DNA from: Ypsolopha sequella
Lineage: Eukaryota; Arthropoda; Insecta; Lepidoptera; Ypsolophidae
Length of the DNA stretch: 64,000 nucleotides
Direction of reading: 5' to 3'
Assembly (NCBI GenBank): GCA_934047225.1
Contig: OW203989.1
Span: forward strand, 19,195,977 to 19,259,976
Shown: in pieces, positions 10,997 to 22,311 of the stretch
How positions within the stretch are numbered: the first letter of the stretch is position 1
Layout: each line of letters begins with the position of its first letter
Position numbers and translations under genes: made by a program
Notes under the pieces: model-generated
Told to the model about the DNA's origin: nothing
The model's input: only the letters and a program-made list of their open reading frames with translations
Database searches by the model: none

Positions 10997-10999
10997 CAA
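10580..10999. repeat. Near-perfect 204-bp arm inverted repeat
   Basis: The left arm (10580-10783) and right arm (10795 to about 10999) are nearly perfect reverse complements separated by 11 nt. The arms include the CTGTCAGTGCTGTCTGTTGA region, a run of A in one arm matched by a run of T in the other, and TTGACAGGTAAAAAT at the outer edge. A transcript through it would fold as a long hairpin. Confidence 0.85.
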
Positions 11000-11278
11000 T
11001 TATTTGAATATTCATTCACTTAATTTTTCCAACATGCCAATTCAATAATATTAAAATAAATAATAAATAATGAGAAAATAAAAAAAAATATAAATTGAAA
11101 ATAAACATTAAGATGGCACTCTTTATTTTTATAAACCACATCTGATTAGTTAGTATTTGAAGAGAAATGGGCGAAAAAAAAATTAAATTTCATGGCTTTG
11201 TAGTTAGGCGTAAAGCTATAAAATGATAAGTCTCTAAAAACGCAGATGGTACTTTAGATTAAAGATCAAGGTACCTGC

Positions 11279-11444
11279 GGGTCTACCGCGTAATTCTCAT
11301 TTTCATCAACATCAACTTGAGATTGAAATTTGTCGTGCGTGCGACGCGACGATGCCCGCCTAACATGCCATCTCTTTTGCACGCGTTAAATTTTGCATGC
11401 ATTTGCTTGAAGTTGATACAAATGAGAATTACGCGGTAGAGCCC
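11279..11444. mobile_element. 166-bp MITE, copy 2
   Basis: This is a near-identical copy of the MITE at 8884-9044, with the same inverted ends and interior, differing by a small insertion around the CGACG repeat and a few substitutions. It is non-coding. Confidence 0.65.
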
Positions 11445-13145
11445 CGGTATTCAGGTTCAATTTCCAAAATCGACAGAATGTGACGTAATCGACATTCAAA
11501 AATGTCGAATTTCACATTTTTACAGGGATATATTTCATGTAATAAAATGGTGGTGTTTTATCAGAAGTGGTGGTGGAGAAGGTGGATCTTGGCACGGAAA
11601 TAAATACTGTTGTTTAATAGGAAATAGCAGCTAGAATTATGACCGTTGCAAACTCAGAAGAAAGTTACATTTTTATACAAAAGTAAGGAATACAAAATTA
11701 TGAAGTGCGTTTTGCACCGGGAGGAAAACACTAAACTCTTCGATTTCACCAAATGTTGGGTGAAATTCCTTACACCGTACTCGGATAATACCTACTTATA
11801 TGTACTAGGTTAGGTTTGATAAGGGTTAGGTAACAGTTAAATCAATACTAATAGAAAAGACATTAAACACAAATAGTTATTAAAGAAATCTTACGGAGCC
11901 ATGTTGTCTTTGAGATGAAATCTTCAGTTCAATTCAGAAAATCAGAAATTGCGTGAGGTCTCTTACGTAATTTTCAAATATGAATGTGTGGTTCCATTCT
12001 CTTTGATGAATGTCATCTTTAAAAAGAAAAAAATGCTGGTAATTCTGCTACCATAAAGGTGTAAGAAGAAAGTTTGCATGGTAACTTTTTTAATAGTAAG
12101 AGAGCCCACGACCAAAATTTAGTTTCATATTATAGTATTACGGTGTTACAATCAAATCGATCTATTCGATTACCCTAAACCAAAAAAAAAAACTAATTTC
12201 GGAATTATTTCGGATAGCATCTGATCCGACCGGATCTTCAAAAATGTCAACAAATTGTACAAATATTCCTTTCGATTTTAGGAATCTATAATTGAATTGT
12301 AGACCCAAAGATACCAAGAACACCTTTTTTAGACGCCATAGGTAGCGTAGCACATATCCAGGAGGTCGTTTAAAAAATTTAAATATAAAAACCGTTTAAA
12401 ATATTAAGACCGTTTAAAAAATCAAATATTAAAAAAATCTTCTAAAAATCTTTTTTAAACTAGTAATTTGGGTCAGTTGATGCCAAAAAATATTTTTTCA
12501 TAAGTTTGAGCGCCTTATAATTTTGAACGTTTTGAAAATTTTGAAAACTTTTTTTTTTCTGTTCGGTAACGTGGCATTCCGTCTGAAAACTGGTGGACAC
12601 GATAAAATAAGTTACCTAGATGTAAAAAAAAATTATATCAGATAAATTTTGTGCAGCACTCCAGCACCTTATTAATCAGACCTCTTTACATCTTTCAATA
12701 AAAAAGCGCTAGATCTAATGCGAAACGCACAAAACTAGCAGCACTGTTGTTAGAACAGCCTGATGCCGCATGCTCTAGTGAAGCGAGGAACCTTTTTTTT
12801 TTTTCATTTATTTTATCAAAACATCATAGGTAGTAACAAATAAGAATCTTCGCCAAACTACTGAGTAGTTTGTTGGCGACAAAGCCCATAGTGCTACAAG
12901 GATCTTATAGCGCGTGGATTAGTTGTGTTCAAAATCGTAACTAACGCCGCTATCATACTCCATGTTTCACAGCTGCACCCCCCCTGTCACTGTCAACCTC
13001 ACGCCATCAGATGCTTGTAGCACTGTAGCCGTTCTTGATATAGAGGCGTAATGGGCAACTCATTTTTTGAAAACTGCGTTTTAACAATCACGGCTATCAC
13101 TTGACGCTGGCAAAACTGACCTTTAAAAAAGGAGTCCGTACTTGC

Positions 13146-13148
<3 letters not shown>
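11445..13148. other. AT-rich DNA, no gene recognised
   Basis: No frame of convincing coding character, element ends or RNA gene were seen. There are scattered A/T runs and a GGTGGTGGAGAAGGTGG islet at about 11570. Confidence 0.5.

Positions 13149-13178
<30 letters not shown>
13149..13178 (+). repeat. Poly-A tract of 30 nt
   Basis: An uninterrupted run of A. It may be the tail of a retroposed sequence or a simple mononucleotide repeat. No source element was recognised upstream. Confidence 0.7.
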
Positions 13179-13179
<1 letters not shown>

Positions 13180-13894
13180 AATCACGGCAGATACAATTCG
13201 ATTTTTGAAAATGAACAAAAAACATTCCATCAAAGAGTACCTTAAAGTGTCCTATACAGCATTCAATTTATTTGACACGAAACATTTTTTTGCAAGACTT
13301 GGTTTATACCCATTTTCGATGGTTTTTACTATATCTATCGAATAATGCCATAATAAACAAAGAGCTGGTTCAATTTCAAAGATAATTTATTTTTCAACAT
13401 GCTTTGAATGCAGTATTTTTTTTATTTTCTTCAAAATCAATGACGAGAGACCTCTGAGCAATTTTTTCTATGTTTGTATTGTTTAGATTTTTCTCATATT
13501 TATCCATCTGAACGCGCCCCCCTGTATTTATACTACAATGGGAAGTAAAATTTACGTCATACACTCGGAATTTTTTCTTTTTGTATCTGATGATGTTTTC
13601 CTTTTATATTTACAAAAACATATATAACTTTTAACGATATTATAATGTTGTTAAAGTTCGTGATATAATAGTCGTATTTGCAATTATATCTTCTTCGCTT
13701 TTATAGCATATCCTTGGCAATTCTTATCCAGACATAGTATAACAGTTTTAGATCGTCAGTCCAGCGAGCTGGCGGGCATCTTACACCACGGAGCAATTAT
13801 TGCTTCGTGTCCTACACTGAGTCTTCACTCTATAACTTTTTTCCTAAAATCTTCATCGGTCCAGTAACTATTCTAAATGCCATTGTTTGTTGTA

Positions 13895-14008
13895 CAGTCA
13901 AGACCACGTCAAGTTTTACACTTGCAGTATTACTACATTAGCGCTAATAGTAAGGGATATAAGATAGGTACAAAGTCGAATGTGTAAAGCTTGATGTGAT
14001 CCCCACTG
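13895..14008 (+). mobile_element. 114-bp TA-flanked MITE, copy 1
   Basis: The element begins CAGTCAAGACCACGTCAAG and ends CTTGATGTGATCCCCACTG, with TA on both sides (13893-13894, 14009-14010). Copies at 45458-45568 and 52962-53072 share the interior (ACACTTGCAGTA...ATAAGATAGGTACAAAGTC). CAGT-starting ends and a TA target suggest the Tc1/mariner superfamily. This copy is the most diverged of the three. Confidence 0.6.
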
Positions 14009-14284
14009 TAGGGAGTTGCAATTCTCTTTGGAGCATTTAAATTAAAGTTTAGGTAGGCTACGAAAGAAGTCCCGCGGAGTATCGGACTTTTTTTACCACT
14101 TTTTCTTCCTTACTTTTTTTCGTAGAATTTTTTCATTTTTTACAGACAAAGGTTTATACAAAATTTTAAGTTCGATTGGGCTAAGACCCAATTTATATTT
14201 GGGTCGTTACCCATTTTTAAGGTATTTTTTTATTGCAGCCAGTTTTTGAAAATGTGTTCTGTGGTTTTTGATGCCAGTTTTTGC

Positions 14285-14480
14285 AATTTATGAGATTTTT
14301 AAAGACCCTTTGTCCCGTACCCGTACCATAAAGCAAAACGGAACCCTATGTTGTCTGTCTGTCTGTCCATCCATCTGTCCGTATGCCACAGGTCACTAGC
14401 TTGTAGACGGAATGAGTCACAGACCTGAAATATTGATATTTTGTGTGACCCAAAACCGAATATTGAATTATAAATTCGCT
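14285..14480 (+). repeat. Dispersed TCTGTCTGTCTGTCC-type repeat fragment
   Basis: ACGGAACCCTATGTTGTCTG and a (TCTG)-rich stretch followed by GTCACTAGCTTGTAG match a widely dispersed lepidopteran repeat as I recall it. Related fragments occur at 28740-28995, 44440-44985 and 57905-58060. The family's nature is not clear from this window. Confidence 0.45.
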
Positions 14481-15398
14481 AAAACTACTTTTCAAATAGA
14501 GTCCCGTACAAAAAAGAGAAGCAAAAATATTTTTTTTCTTACCCTTATATTGACTATCATAACATTGTCTAGAGCTCATTGAGTGGAGTACAAAAATTTA
14601 TTTATATTATTTTTTATTTACATAAATAAATAAATAGGGGGCCATCAAAGTCACAGTTGAACATAGCATAAACAGGGCCGGGGTGCGGATCTGTTTTTAA
14701 GTACACCACTATATAGCCCCATCTGTCATAAATATCCAATGATTGAAAGTGGTTGGACAATAAGCATAAAAGTATAAACTTCTTGTGGGTGTACGGGCGC
14801 TTGACTTTTAATTTGAAATTTTGAACATCTTTGGGTGTGGTCATCAGTTTAAACAAAATAAACATACTCAGCTATCGTGAGTAAGTCGGTTATGTAAAAA
14901 AGCAGAATAAACCAAATAAACCAACTACCATAGTACATACCATGGTGGTTTAGTGTCCTGAAGTTAGCACAATCACGTTTGACAGCCAATTTTCCCCCAC
15001 GATTTTTGACGTTTGTTGAGGGTCAAAATAGTACAAAATAATAGTTTATTGCGATGTGATGACCGTACCCTTTGAGACCCTCCAGAATAAATTCTTCGCG
15101 TGTAATAGGAAAACATTTGTCTTAGTTGAATGTTATTTCAAGCAATTTGTTTTACTTTGTACTTGCCCTGTATCGTCAGAGTCAAGAAGCTCATCTTCAG
15201 GTTCTGTTAGTTCTCTGCCAATCATATTTATTGAGTTAAAAGTTTTATAATTATCCACACAAATATGTAAGTCCTTATTAATCTACTAGACCATCTAGAT
15301 TATAGTAAACAAACACGGTACATTAGTGACGTCTCATTCATTCTCATTCATTCTCAGTCTTATCCTCTGAAACACATATGTGGGGAATTTTTTATTGT

Positions 15399-15912
15399 TT
15401 TTCAATGCAAGTGCTCGTAAAGGCCCACTTTTTATGCATCAAAACTGAACAGAAAGTCGATTATTTTGCCCTAGGGCCAGTCTCTCCAGATGGTGATATC
15501 GTTGTCTCACTCGCACTCGCAACAGCCCCGCCATGCATCTCTGTTTATGCACCTTAATTACTGTGCATTTGGAGACACTGCCTAGGGCTTAATTATTATT
15601 ACTTTTTTAATTTATTTACGAGAAGTTAGCTAACCTGCAACCTTTCCAGTGTACCATAAATGTTATACATTTTTTTCTACTGTTTAACGGCTCTGGATAC
15701 AGTCCTTTTGAGCCAATAACTTGCAAAATTGTAACAATGTAACTTTCAACTTTAATAATTAAATTGTTTTCTTTGATTATATTTGTTGTATTTCCTCACA
15801 CTATGCATTGAAAAACGTAGTATGATACATGGGCGTAAGAGCAATAAATTACTCGGTTACGTTTAAATCGTCCTCGTAATTTATTCTTTTTCGCCCTTGT
15901 AGCATAAACTAC
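15399..15912 (+). repeat. Dispersed repeat family, copy 1, with nested hAT MITE
   Basis: Read left to right: TGCAAGTGCTCGTAAAGGCC, AGAAAGTCGATTATTTTGCC, CCTAGGGC (the insertion site of the nested element), AGCTAACCTGCAACC, GGCTCTGGATACAGTCC, then TGATACATGGGCGTAAGAGC and CGCCCTTGTAGCATAAAC. The same order appears inverted at 37585-37957 and 57390-57786. The right end is itself partly palindromic. No reading frame is conserved. Confidence 0.65.
15478..15580. mobile_element. 103-bp hAT-type MITE with 8-bp target duplication
   Basis: The element begins CAGTCTCTCCAGATGG and ends CATTTGGAGACACTG, imperfect inverted ends of about 12-15 bp. It is flanked by CCTAGGGC on both sides (15470-15477, 15581-15588). 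The two other copies of the host repeat (37585-37957, 57390-57786) have one CCTAGGG(C) and no insert, so the empty site is visible. An 8-bp duplication and CAGTxTCTCC ends fit the hAT superfamily. Confidence 0.8.
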
Positions 15913-16424
15913 TGTTATAATATTACATATACGGCCGCTCGCACGAAAACCTTCCCATCTTTATTGTGCTGTCTGAGACTTAAAATCATAGTAGGGTTCG
16001 ATCTGCAGGGTGTGGTTTCAGAGTAACGCTAAAAGATCAACAGTTTAATAATTCAAACTTTTTATCGTAGTCAAGCGATAGGCGCTAGCGTTTTTGGCTT
16101 CTGATATTGCAAGATTTGAAAAAAATAAAAGTACCTATAAAGAAAGTTGTAAAATGTCTAGTTGAAATACATACTATTAATAAGTTAGTAATAGTACATT
16201 GTTCACCGAGGGAAGAAAGGGGAAGATTACCAACGAGGCCAAGGGCCTCAATACACACGAGTTGGGAATCGCACTTTCTCCCGAGTGATACATAGTGCTT
16301 TATACTACACCTGCGAGGAAATAGTATAATTTTACTTTTAATCAAGATACAATAAAAGAAACCGACTGACTCGCGTGCGATTGTCACTTTTTATTTCCTT
16401 CTTATTTTTATTATGTGCAGGAAA

Positions 16425-16472
16425 AGCAAGTGGCCAGTATCAATTTTAATACTGGCCACTTGGCCACTTGCT
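16425..16472 (+). repeat. Short hairpin with 20-bp arms
   Basis: AGCAAGTGGCCAGTAT is followed after a short AT loop by ATACTGGCCACTTGG, then CCACTTGCT. The outer and middle parts both pair. It may be a terminator-like fold or a remnant of a small inverted repeat. No function is assigned. Confidence 0.4.
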
Positions 16473-17135
16473 CATTCTTTGTTATTTAAAAAAAAAACAG
16501 CACGTTAACAATGGATTTGCATATACTTTTTCTACCCGCTCAAGCACGTTAACAATGAATTTTCATACACTTTTGCCGCCCGCATATTTGTATGACAGTA
16601 ATGACGTATTTTCTGCATCGTTTTCAACAAAGAAAGAGGGTACTTTCCGAGCAAGTGTAGTATAAAAGTCATTTTTTGAATAAAATGGCTTTTTTGTTTT
16701 TGTACTGAGGCCAAAACTATAATTTTTACCTGTCTGTCTGTTTGTCTGTATGATACGTTTTAACTCAAAAACCACTCGACGGATTTGAATTCATTTTTCT
16801 TTATTATCATCCTGGCAACCCTCGTTAACAATAAGATACAGATAATATAATACTAAATAGGCTATAGGGGGTGTTAATACTATAACCACTAAGGCTAAAA
16901 ACTGTCGATAACACTTAAAAGTTCAACTTACATTCACAAGGGGATCTCTTCAAAATAAAAATATACATTTATTTAAAGATTCTTTGACGCGAGCGAAGCC
17001 ATGGGCAAAAAAGATAGTTATAAATATAAAGTGTAACGCATAACGCATTGATCTACTTTCAAGCTTTTAAAGAAACCGACTCGAAATTGTAGAAAAACAA
17101 TATTACGATGATCTTTCTCTTTCAGATTTCCGTTA

Positions 17136-17315
17136 ATGAGAGTTTGCAACAGCACATTTAAAAACAATTTAACATTCCATTCAGCTAAGAAATTGCTTGT
17201 CGCTTCCACCGTACGTATTTACAGCGGGCTTCAAGCTTTTTCAGGAGTTGGTACCCCGCTAGCCCGTCAGTCGAGCATCGGAGACGCCGCGACACGCACC
17301 TATGTGCGGCCCTGA
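17136..17315 (+). other. GC-rich islet with a 59-codon ORF after an acceptor-like site
   Basis: TTTCTCTTTCAG precedes an ATG at 17136 that opens 59 codons to TGA at 17315. The peptide begins MRVCNSTFKNNLTF and ends ATRTYVRP. GC content rises sharply over 17205-17340 compared with the flanks. Other frames, including one on the minus strand, are also open here, so the true coding frame, if any, is undecided. I do not recognise the product. Confidence 0.2.
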
Positions 17316-18084
17316 CGAACCCCAATAACCACGCGAGATACGAACTTGATGAAAAATAAATGTGCAAAAAATACAATTCAAATTCTCATGTCCGTGAATT
17401 GAGTGTCATGTACAACTTGTTTTGCAGAAATGGGCTCGAAAGATGCCTGAAGTAACAAAAAACATTCATGATATTATACTCAGAAGATTATAAGGTTGGT
17501 ATTTAGGAAGTAATTCTAGTGCAATAAAGAGCTGATGAAATAGAATTTATTGGGCGTTTCGTGATTTGGCAGCGGCCTCAGCAGTTGCTTGGTAATTAAC
17601 TGGTAGACTGTCGGTTGTACTAGTTAATACAAATGTTATTAGCATGATAAATTTTATTATATTGACTGCCATCTGTTTTAGATTGTAATAAACATGGAAT
17701 TTTCTGAACATGGCATATGCTTAGCTTAATAATGTCACTGGAAGGCTTTAAAGTTTTGTTTGTAGGTATGTAGGTAACTTACAAAACAAAAGTTTACGAT
17801 ATAAATCAAAAGATATATTTAGCAACTAAATAAAAAATGCCAAAAAGATCTGGCAAAGCTAACAACTTGTCAGCATGAGATAGATAAAAGTATCATTGGA
17901 GCCTCTAAAAGTTTGAGAACCATCAATAAAGTGGAAGATTATTGGATGTAACTTGAGGATAAAACATGATTATTGCAAAACGGCTCGCCTCAATAATTAT
18001 TTTAATCGGGATAGCCGACCTGTTTCAGCAGATTCAGACTGCCTTTTTCTGGGCGAGTGAAGACGCTTTCGCCACGACGTTGCG

Positions 18085-18265
18085 CCTCAAGAGCCGTTTG
18101 GTTACGTGAAAAGTCTTACAAATCGACCAAAGCACTGACTGAGTGGGAACCGAGAGATGGTAAACGAAACAGAGGCAGACCACTGAGACGCTGGATAGAC
18201 GATATAAAGAAGGTCACCGGCCTTTTGTGATCGAGTGCAGCCAAAGATCACTTGAAGGACTTAAT
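18085..18265 (+). pseudogene. LINE reverse transcriptase C-terminal tail fragment
   Basis: One frame reads ALTEWEPRDGKRNRGRPLRR followed by WIDDIKKVTGL, then a stop and AAKDHLKDL. The GRPxRRWxDDI motif is the usual C-terminus of many insect non-LTR retrotransposon polyproteins. No polymerase domain is attached, so this is a truncated, decayed fragment. Confidence 0.65.
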
Positions 18266-18886
18266 GATCACTGACTTAATGAGAAAACAGTTTAAATATC
18301 TAATTTAAATTTGGAATTGTTAAATTTGCATGACATACCTACCTTAATTTTCGTTGTTTGAATTGTTATTATATTTATTTTTATAAAATTGCATGACATG
18401 TAACATTAATAAGGCCGGAAAATATGATGATGATGAGGATTTAGTAACTTGTAAATCAATTTTAGTCTTTAACAGCAAGCTTTGTGTGACAGCCAGACAC
18501 TTTTGTTTCAAAAACTCGCTGAAATGCTTTAGGTTCATTATTCTCAGTCTGTCGAATTAGCCTTTTTGACCGTCTGTTGAACCTTCGACTGCTTCCCCTG
18601 TTCTTAAATTACAACCTAAACCATATTTCCAAAAATCTTGTTTGCTCTCTATTGTTTAATTATTGTTTTAGTGGTCATAAAAACTTCTCAGATTAACAAA
18701 CCTCGTTAAATCAATCGGTTCGTTGGAGGTACAGATATTCTATCTCATGAAGTGCGTTTGGATATGATTGTGGTAGTGGGTGAACATGCCCTTTTTTTTA
18801 GTGTGTGTAACGTCGGGAGCGCTACAAAACGCGCAACACACACAAAAAGCGCTTATCTGTATACGTCAATAATACAACCATAGCCA

Positions 18887-19485
18887 AACAAATTTCGTGA
18901 GGTAGAATATATGTATTATTATGTTATGATACGATGCTTACCATTTTACTAAGGGTCGTTTCAACCAGCCAGTTTAAAAATTTTAAAAAATTCGTGAGAT
19001 AGAATATCTGTATTATTACTCGTATATTATGATACGATGTTTACCATTTTACTAAGGGTCATTTCAACCAACCTGTTTAAAAATGAAACAAACTTCGTGA
19101 GATAGAATATCTGTATTATTATGTTATGATACGATGCTTACCATTTTACTAAGGGTCATTTCAACCAGCCTGTTTAAAAATGAAACAAACTTCATGAGAT
19201 AGAATATCTGTTTTATTATGTTATGATACGTTGCTTACCATTTTACTAAGGGTCGTTTCAACCAGCCTGTTTAAAAATTAAAAAAAAAATCGTGAGATAG
19301 AATATCTGTATTATTATGTTATGATACGATGCTTACCATTTTACTAAGGGTCGTTTCAACCAGCCTGTTTAAAAATGAAACAAACTTCGTGAGATAGAAT
19401 ATCTGTATTATTATGTTATGATACGATGCTTGCCATTTTACTAAGGGTCGTTTCAACCAGCCTGTTTAAAAATGAAACAAATTCT
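18887..19485 (+). repeat. Minisatellite, about six 98-bp units
   Basis: Each unit contains CGTGAGATAGAATATCTGTA, TTATGTTATGATACGATGCT, TACCATTTTACTAAGGGTC and TTTCAACCAGCCTGTTTAAA. Unit starts fall near 18887, 18984, 19086, 19185, 19278 and 19377, with a partial end near 19475. Units differ by only a few substitutions. A single inverted copy of the unit start lies upstream near 18730-18752 (CAGATATTCTATCTCATGAA), so the array may be the subterminal repeat of a larger element. Confidence 0.8.
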
Positions 19486-19559
19486 TAAGTATACTGTAAG
19501 AAAGGTTAAACTTACATCTTATCTAATTATTGATAAACCCACAATAAAATATTAGTTTT

Positions 19560-20640
19560 ATTAATAACTAGCTTTTGTCCGCGGCTTTGCCCGTGTGGAA
19601 GTCTCTTTTAATTTTCAAGAGTTTTCAGCTTGGAGGGTATTTTGCCAACACCCCTATATATTGACGAGGGTCACACGATGATAATATTTAAAGAAAACCA
19701 TATCAAAACCTCGATGTTAAAACGGAACATACATATATACAGACAACGCAAATACATAACCCATTTCAATTAAAATTTCGCAAAAACACTATGTACAGAC
19801 ATGTATGATATGATCCGTGGAAGGATAGATGATATTTATTTGTTGGCCGGTTATTGATCAAACAATTCTCTATAAAGATTAAATGTAATTAAAATATATT
19901 TTGGTACGAATATATTGTATTAAGGATAAATAAGTTTGGCATCACGCTCTGTGAGCACATCACCAACATAATCCACACTGATTAAAACATGTTTCAATAA
20001 ACATTGATGCTAAAAGTTTTTTATAGTTACGCGTCTGATATTTTAATTACTTCTCGTATTATATTACTCCGACTTTGTTTTATTTTAATTTTAAAGTCAC
20101 AGTACACAAGTCACAGTTAAGTTTACACGTTGCGGTATTATGGTTTGTTAACTGCCCATCACGGTCGTTAAAATATCCCGGACAGAGTATCGCTAACAAA
20201 CAACCGAAGCACCCCTAGTAAGCAGACCCGCTTGTACGCACGAGCCCGGCACGCACACATTCACATCATAGTAAGCCAATTTTCATAGTAAGTCCACTTA
20301 CAAACCGCCGCCATTGCTATGCTTGTGCTCTTAGCTGGGACCTTTTTTATGTTCGTGCTGCCCGTCCATTTTTCGTTGTAATGCAGAATTACGTTTTTGT
20401 TTTTGATAATAAAGGGCAAATTTGAATGTCATATTCTAAAATTTAAAAAAAAATACTGAATGGCGAGCAATTGCGACTAAAACGACCTTAACTTCAGTTT
20501 TGCATTGGATTCAGTTCCATCAATGTAGACGATAAAAATTTGAAAAAAAATATCGGGTGTTTTTTGACTCAAGACAATTATTAATTACACTTCATTAATA
20601 AATGAAGCAGACTAGAATAGGACTGAATTTTACTATTATG
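19560..20640. other. AT-rich DNA with repeat traces
   Basis: CTAGCTTTTGTCCGCGGCTTTGCCCG at about 19568-19593 resembles a common insect repeat end. The rest has no recognised gene. A mildly GC-rich patch is at 20160-20340. Confidence 0.35.
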
Positions 20641-20689
20641 GAGCCCCCTATGCTGCTATAATGAATGTTTATAATTTTTATATAAGGGC

Positions 20690-20885
20690 CGGATATTTGG
20701 AATGGGTATACCGCCATTAGTCAGTCTCAGGCATGGTGGACCACCTGGTTGTGCCTGTTTGACAGCTGTTTTCTTGCTCTCTCCGAATAACTTCGGGGGG
20801 TTTTGTGAAAAATATGGTGGTACCTGGTGCCTCCACACTCGAGCCCAGCATCAGCTCTACCATCTTGGTGAACAACAAGTTAAGT
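20690..20885. other. GC-rich segment open on both strands, unidentified
   Basis: About 190 nt are GC-rich and open in a plus frame (MGIPPLVSLRHGGPPGC...) and in two minus frames, one with MVELMLGSSVEAPGTTIFFT. Composition contrasts with the AT-rich flanks. I do not recognise any of the products and cannot choose a strand. It could be a lone exon or part of an old transposon. Confidence 0.2.
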
Positions 20886-21197
20886 AGATAGTAACTTCCA
20901 GAGTTTTTTATGATAAAAAGTAGTTTGCTTTTCTTCGAGTTGCATTCTAACTGCTATAAAAATTTCATCGTGGTCCTTTTTTAGAATCCAGAGATATTAC
21001 AAAGATTCCATAAGATAATAAAAATCTTTCAGATATGAGAAGAGATTTATATAACATAAATCACACATAAAAAGAACGCCTCAAGAATAATCGTTATATT
21101 ATAGTTGCGTTTCATGAAAAACACCATCTGTATAATAAATATATTATTTTATTTATTAAATATTATTCGCTTTGATCAGCTTTTTATTTTTATCAGT

Positions 21198-21237
21198 AGA
21201 CTGACGACGACCCACTTAGGGTCGAAATATATTTCAT
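21198..21237 (+). ncRNA. Hammerhead-like core, Penelope-type (candidate)
   Basis: The sequence CTGACGA is followed by one base, GACCC, a five-base loop, GGGTC and GAAA. This is the CUGANGA, stem II, GAAA order of a hammerhead ribozyme core, with one extra unpaired base. A very short helix III (AT/AT) may follow in TATATTTC. Helix I pairing could not be established, so activity is doubtful. Penelope-like elements are known to carry such motifs in their terminal repeats. Confidence 0.3.
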
Positions 21238-21447
21238 GTTTTCAATATTATTTTATCTGATAAATTATAATATCTAATTTCATACTCGAAGGCACCGAGT
21301 TATTATACAAATTGAATGCACGAGTATTCAAAAGCGCCCCGGGGCTTACCGTTTCAGTATCTCAAAGTATCTATCTAACCATAACATCAAAGAAATACAA
21401 AGGAAGATATCTTACGGATATATATTTTTACCTGTACCGTTACCAAG

Positions 21448-21490
21448 TATAATAGAAATAGAAATAGAAATCGTTTATTGCGGTAACTTA
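21448..21490 (-). repeat. LINE 3' end with TTTCTA repeats
   Basis: On the minus strand AATAAACGATTTCTATTTC ends in tandem TTTCTA units. This looks like the 3' tail of a CR1/L2-type LINE. The body is not recognised, so this is a 5'-truncated remnant. Confidence 0.4.
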
Positions 21491-21964
21491 ATCATATATA
21501 ATTTTACAGTGGTTGGGGCCCCCTTTTAAGTAAAGGTACTTTTAAGTACTTGTGATAGGAGACCCCATCCTAATATAATTCAGTAGGTACTTCAGTAATT
21601 CGGTCACAAAATAGATACTACCAAAAGGCCGACTCCACGGCGGTGCGAAAACAGACGCACACATGCATAGACGCGTACGTATGATGATCTCGTCAGAATT
21701 TCGTGTTCGACCGACTTCATCCGAGATCGTCGTACAACGCGTCTATGCGCCTCTTTTCGCTAGTTATGCGGAGTAAACCTTCTGTAAGTGGTTATTTTGT
21801 GGTTCGGTTCACGAGCTTACAGATATTTTACAGATAAGAGTATTTGGGTACAATATTGTCTGTCACATAAGTTTAGATTTGTCACTAATCTGCAATACCC
21901 TTATTATAATATCTATAGCGAAGAAATGTATTAGACGTCATATATCATCAAAACGGTCACTAAG

Positions 21965-22243
21965 TATTTTTTGACACGTAAGAAGGTTTGGACATGTAGA
22001 GAGGATGAATGAAAGTAGAGAAAAGAAAAATTTATGATGCGCAAGTGGAAAGTACAGGAAGTAAGGACATAAGGACGTATGCTGACCAAATTGGCGACAT
22101 ACTGACTGTATGACTAGATTGATGGATGTGGAAGAGGCGAAAGAGGTGTGTCTGGATCGTAGCAGATGAAAATCTGTAGTCTCTGCGTATCCCTCTGGGA
22201 GATAGGCGTGAATATATGTATGTATGTATGTATATATGTATAT
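21965..22243 (+). pseudogene. RTE-like LINE C-terminal fragment with TATG tail
   Basis: Decayed frames read RRFGHVERMNESREK, then MTRLMDVEEAKEVCLDRS and KSVVSAYPSG, the familiar C-terminal region of an insect non-LTR retrotransposon polyprotein. It is followed directly by TATG-rich microsatellite sequence (22212-22243), as expected for the 3' end. Frameshifts and stops break it, and the polymerase domain is absent. Confidence 0.6.
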
Positions 22244-22311
22244 ACTAAATCAAATTAAAGTAAATATGAATCTTAAATTATAGTTTGATCACTTCTTTCT
22301 ATAGCCTAAAC

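Noticed and set aside
18887..19485. CRISPR-like array of regular repeats
   Set aside because: Units are contiguous 98-bp tandem copies with no variable spacers, in eukaryotic DNA.
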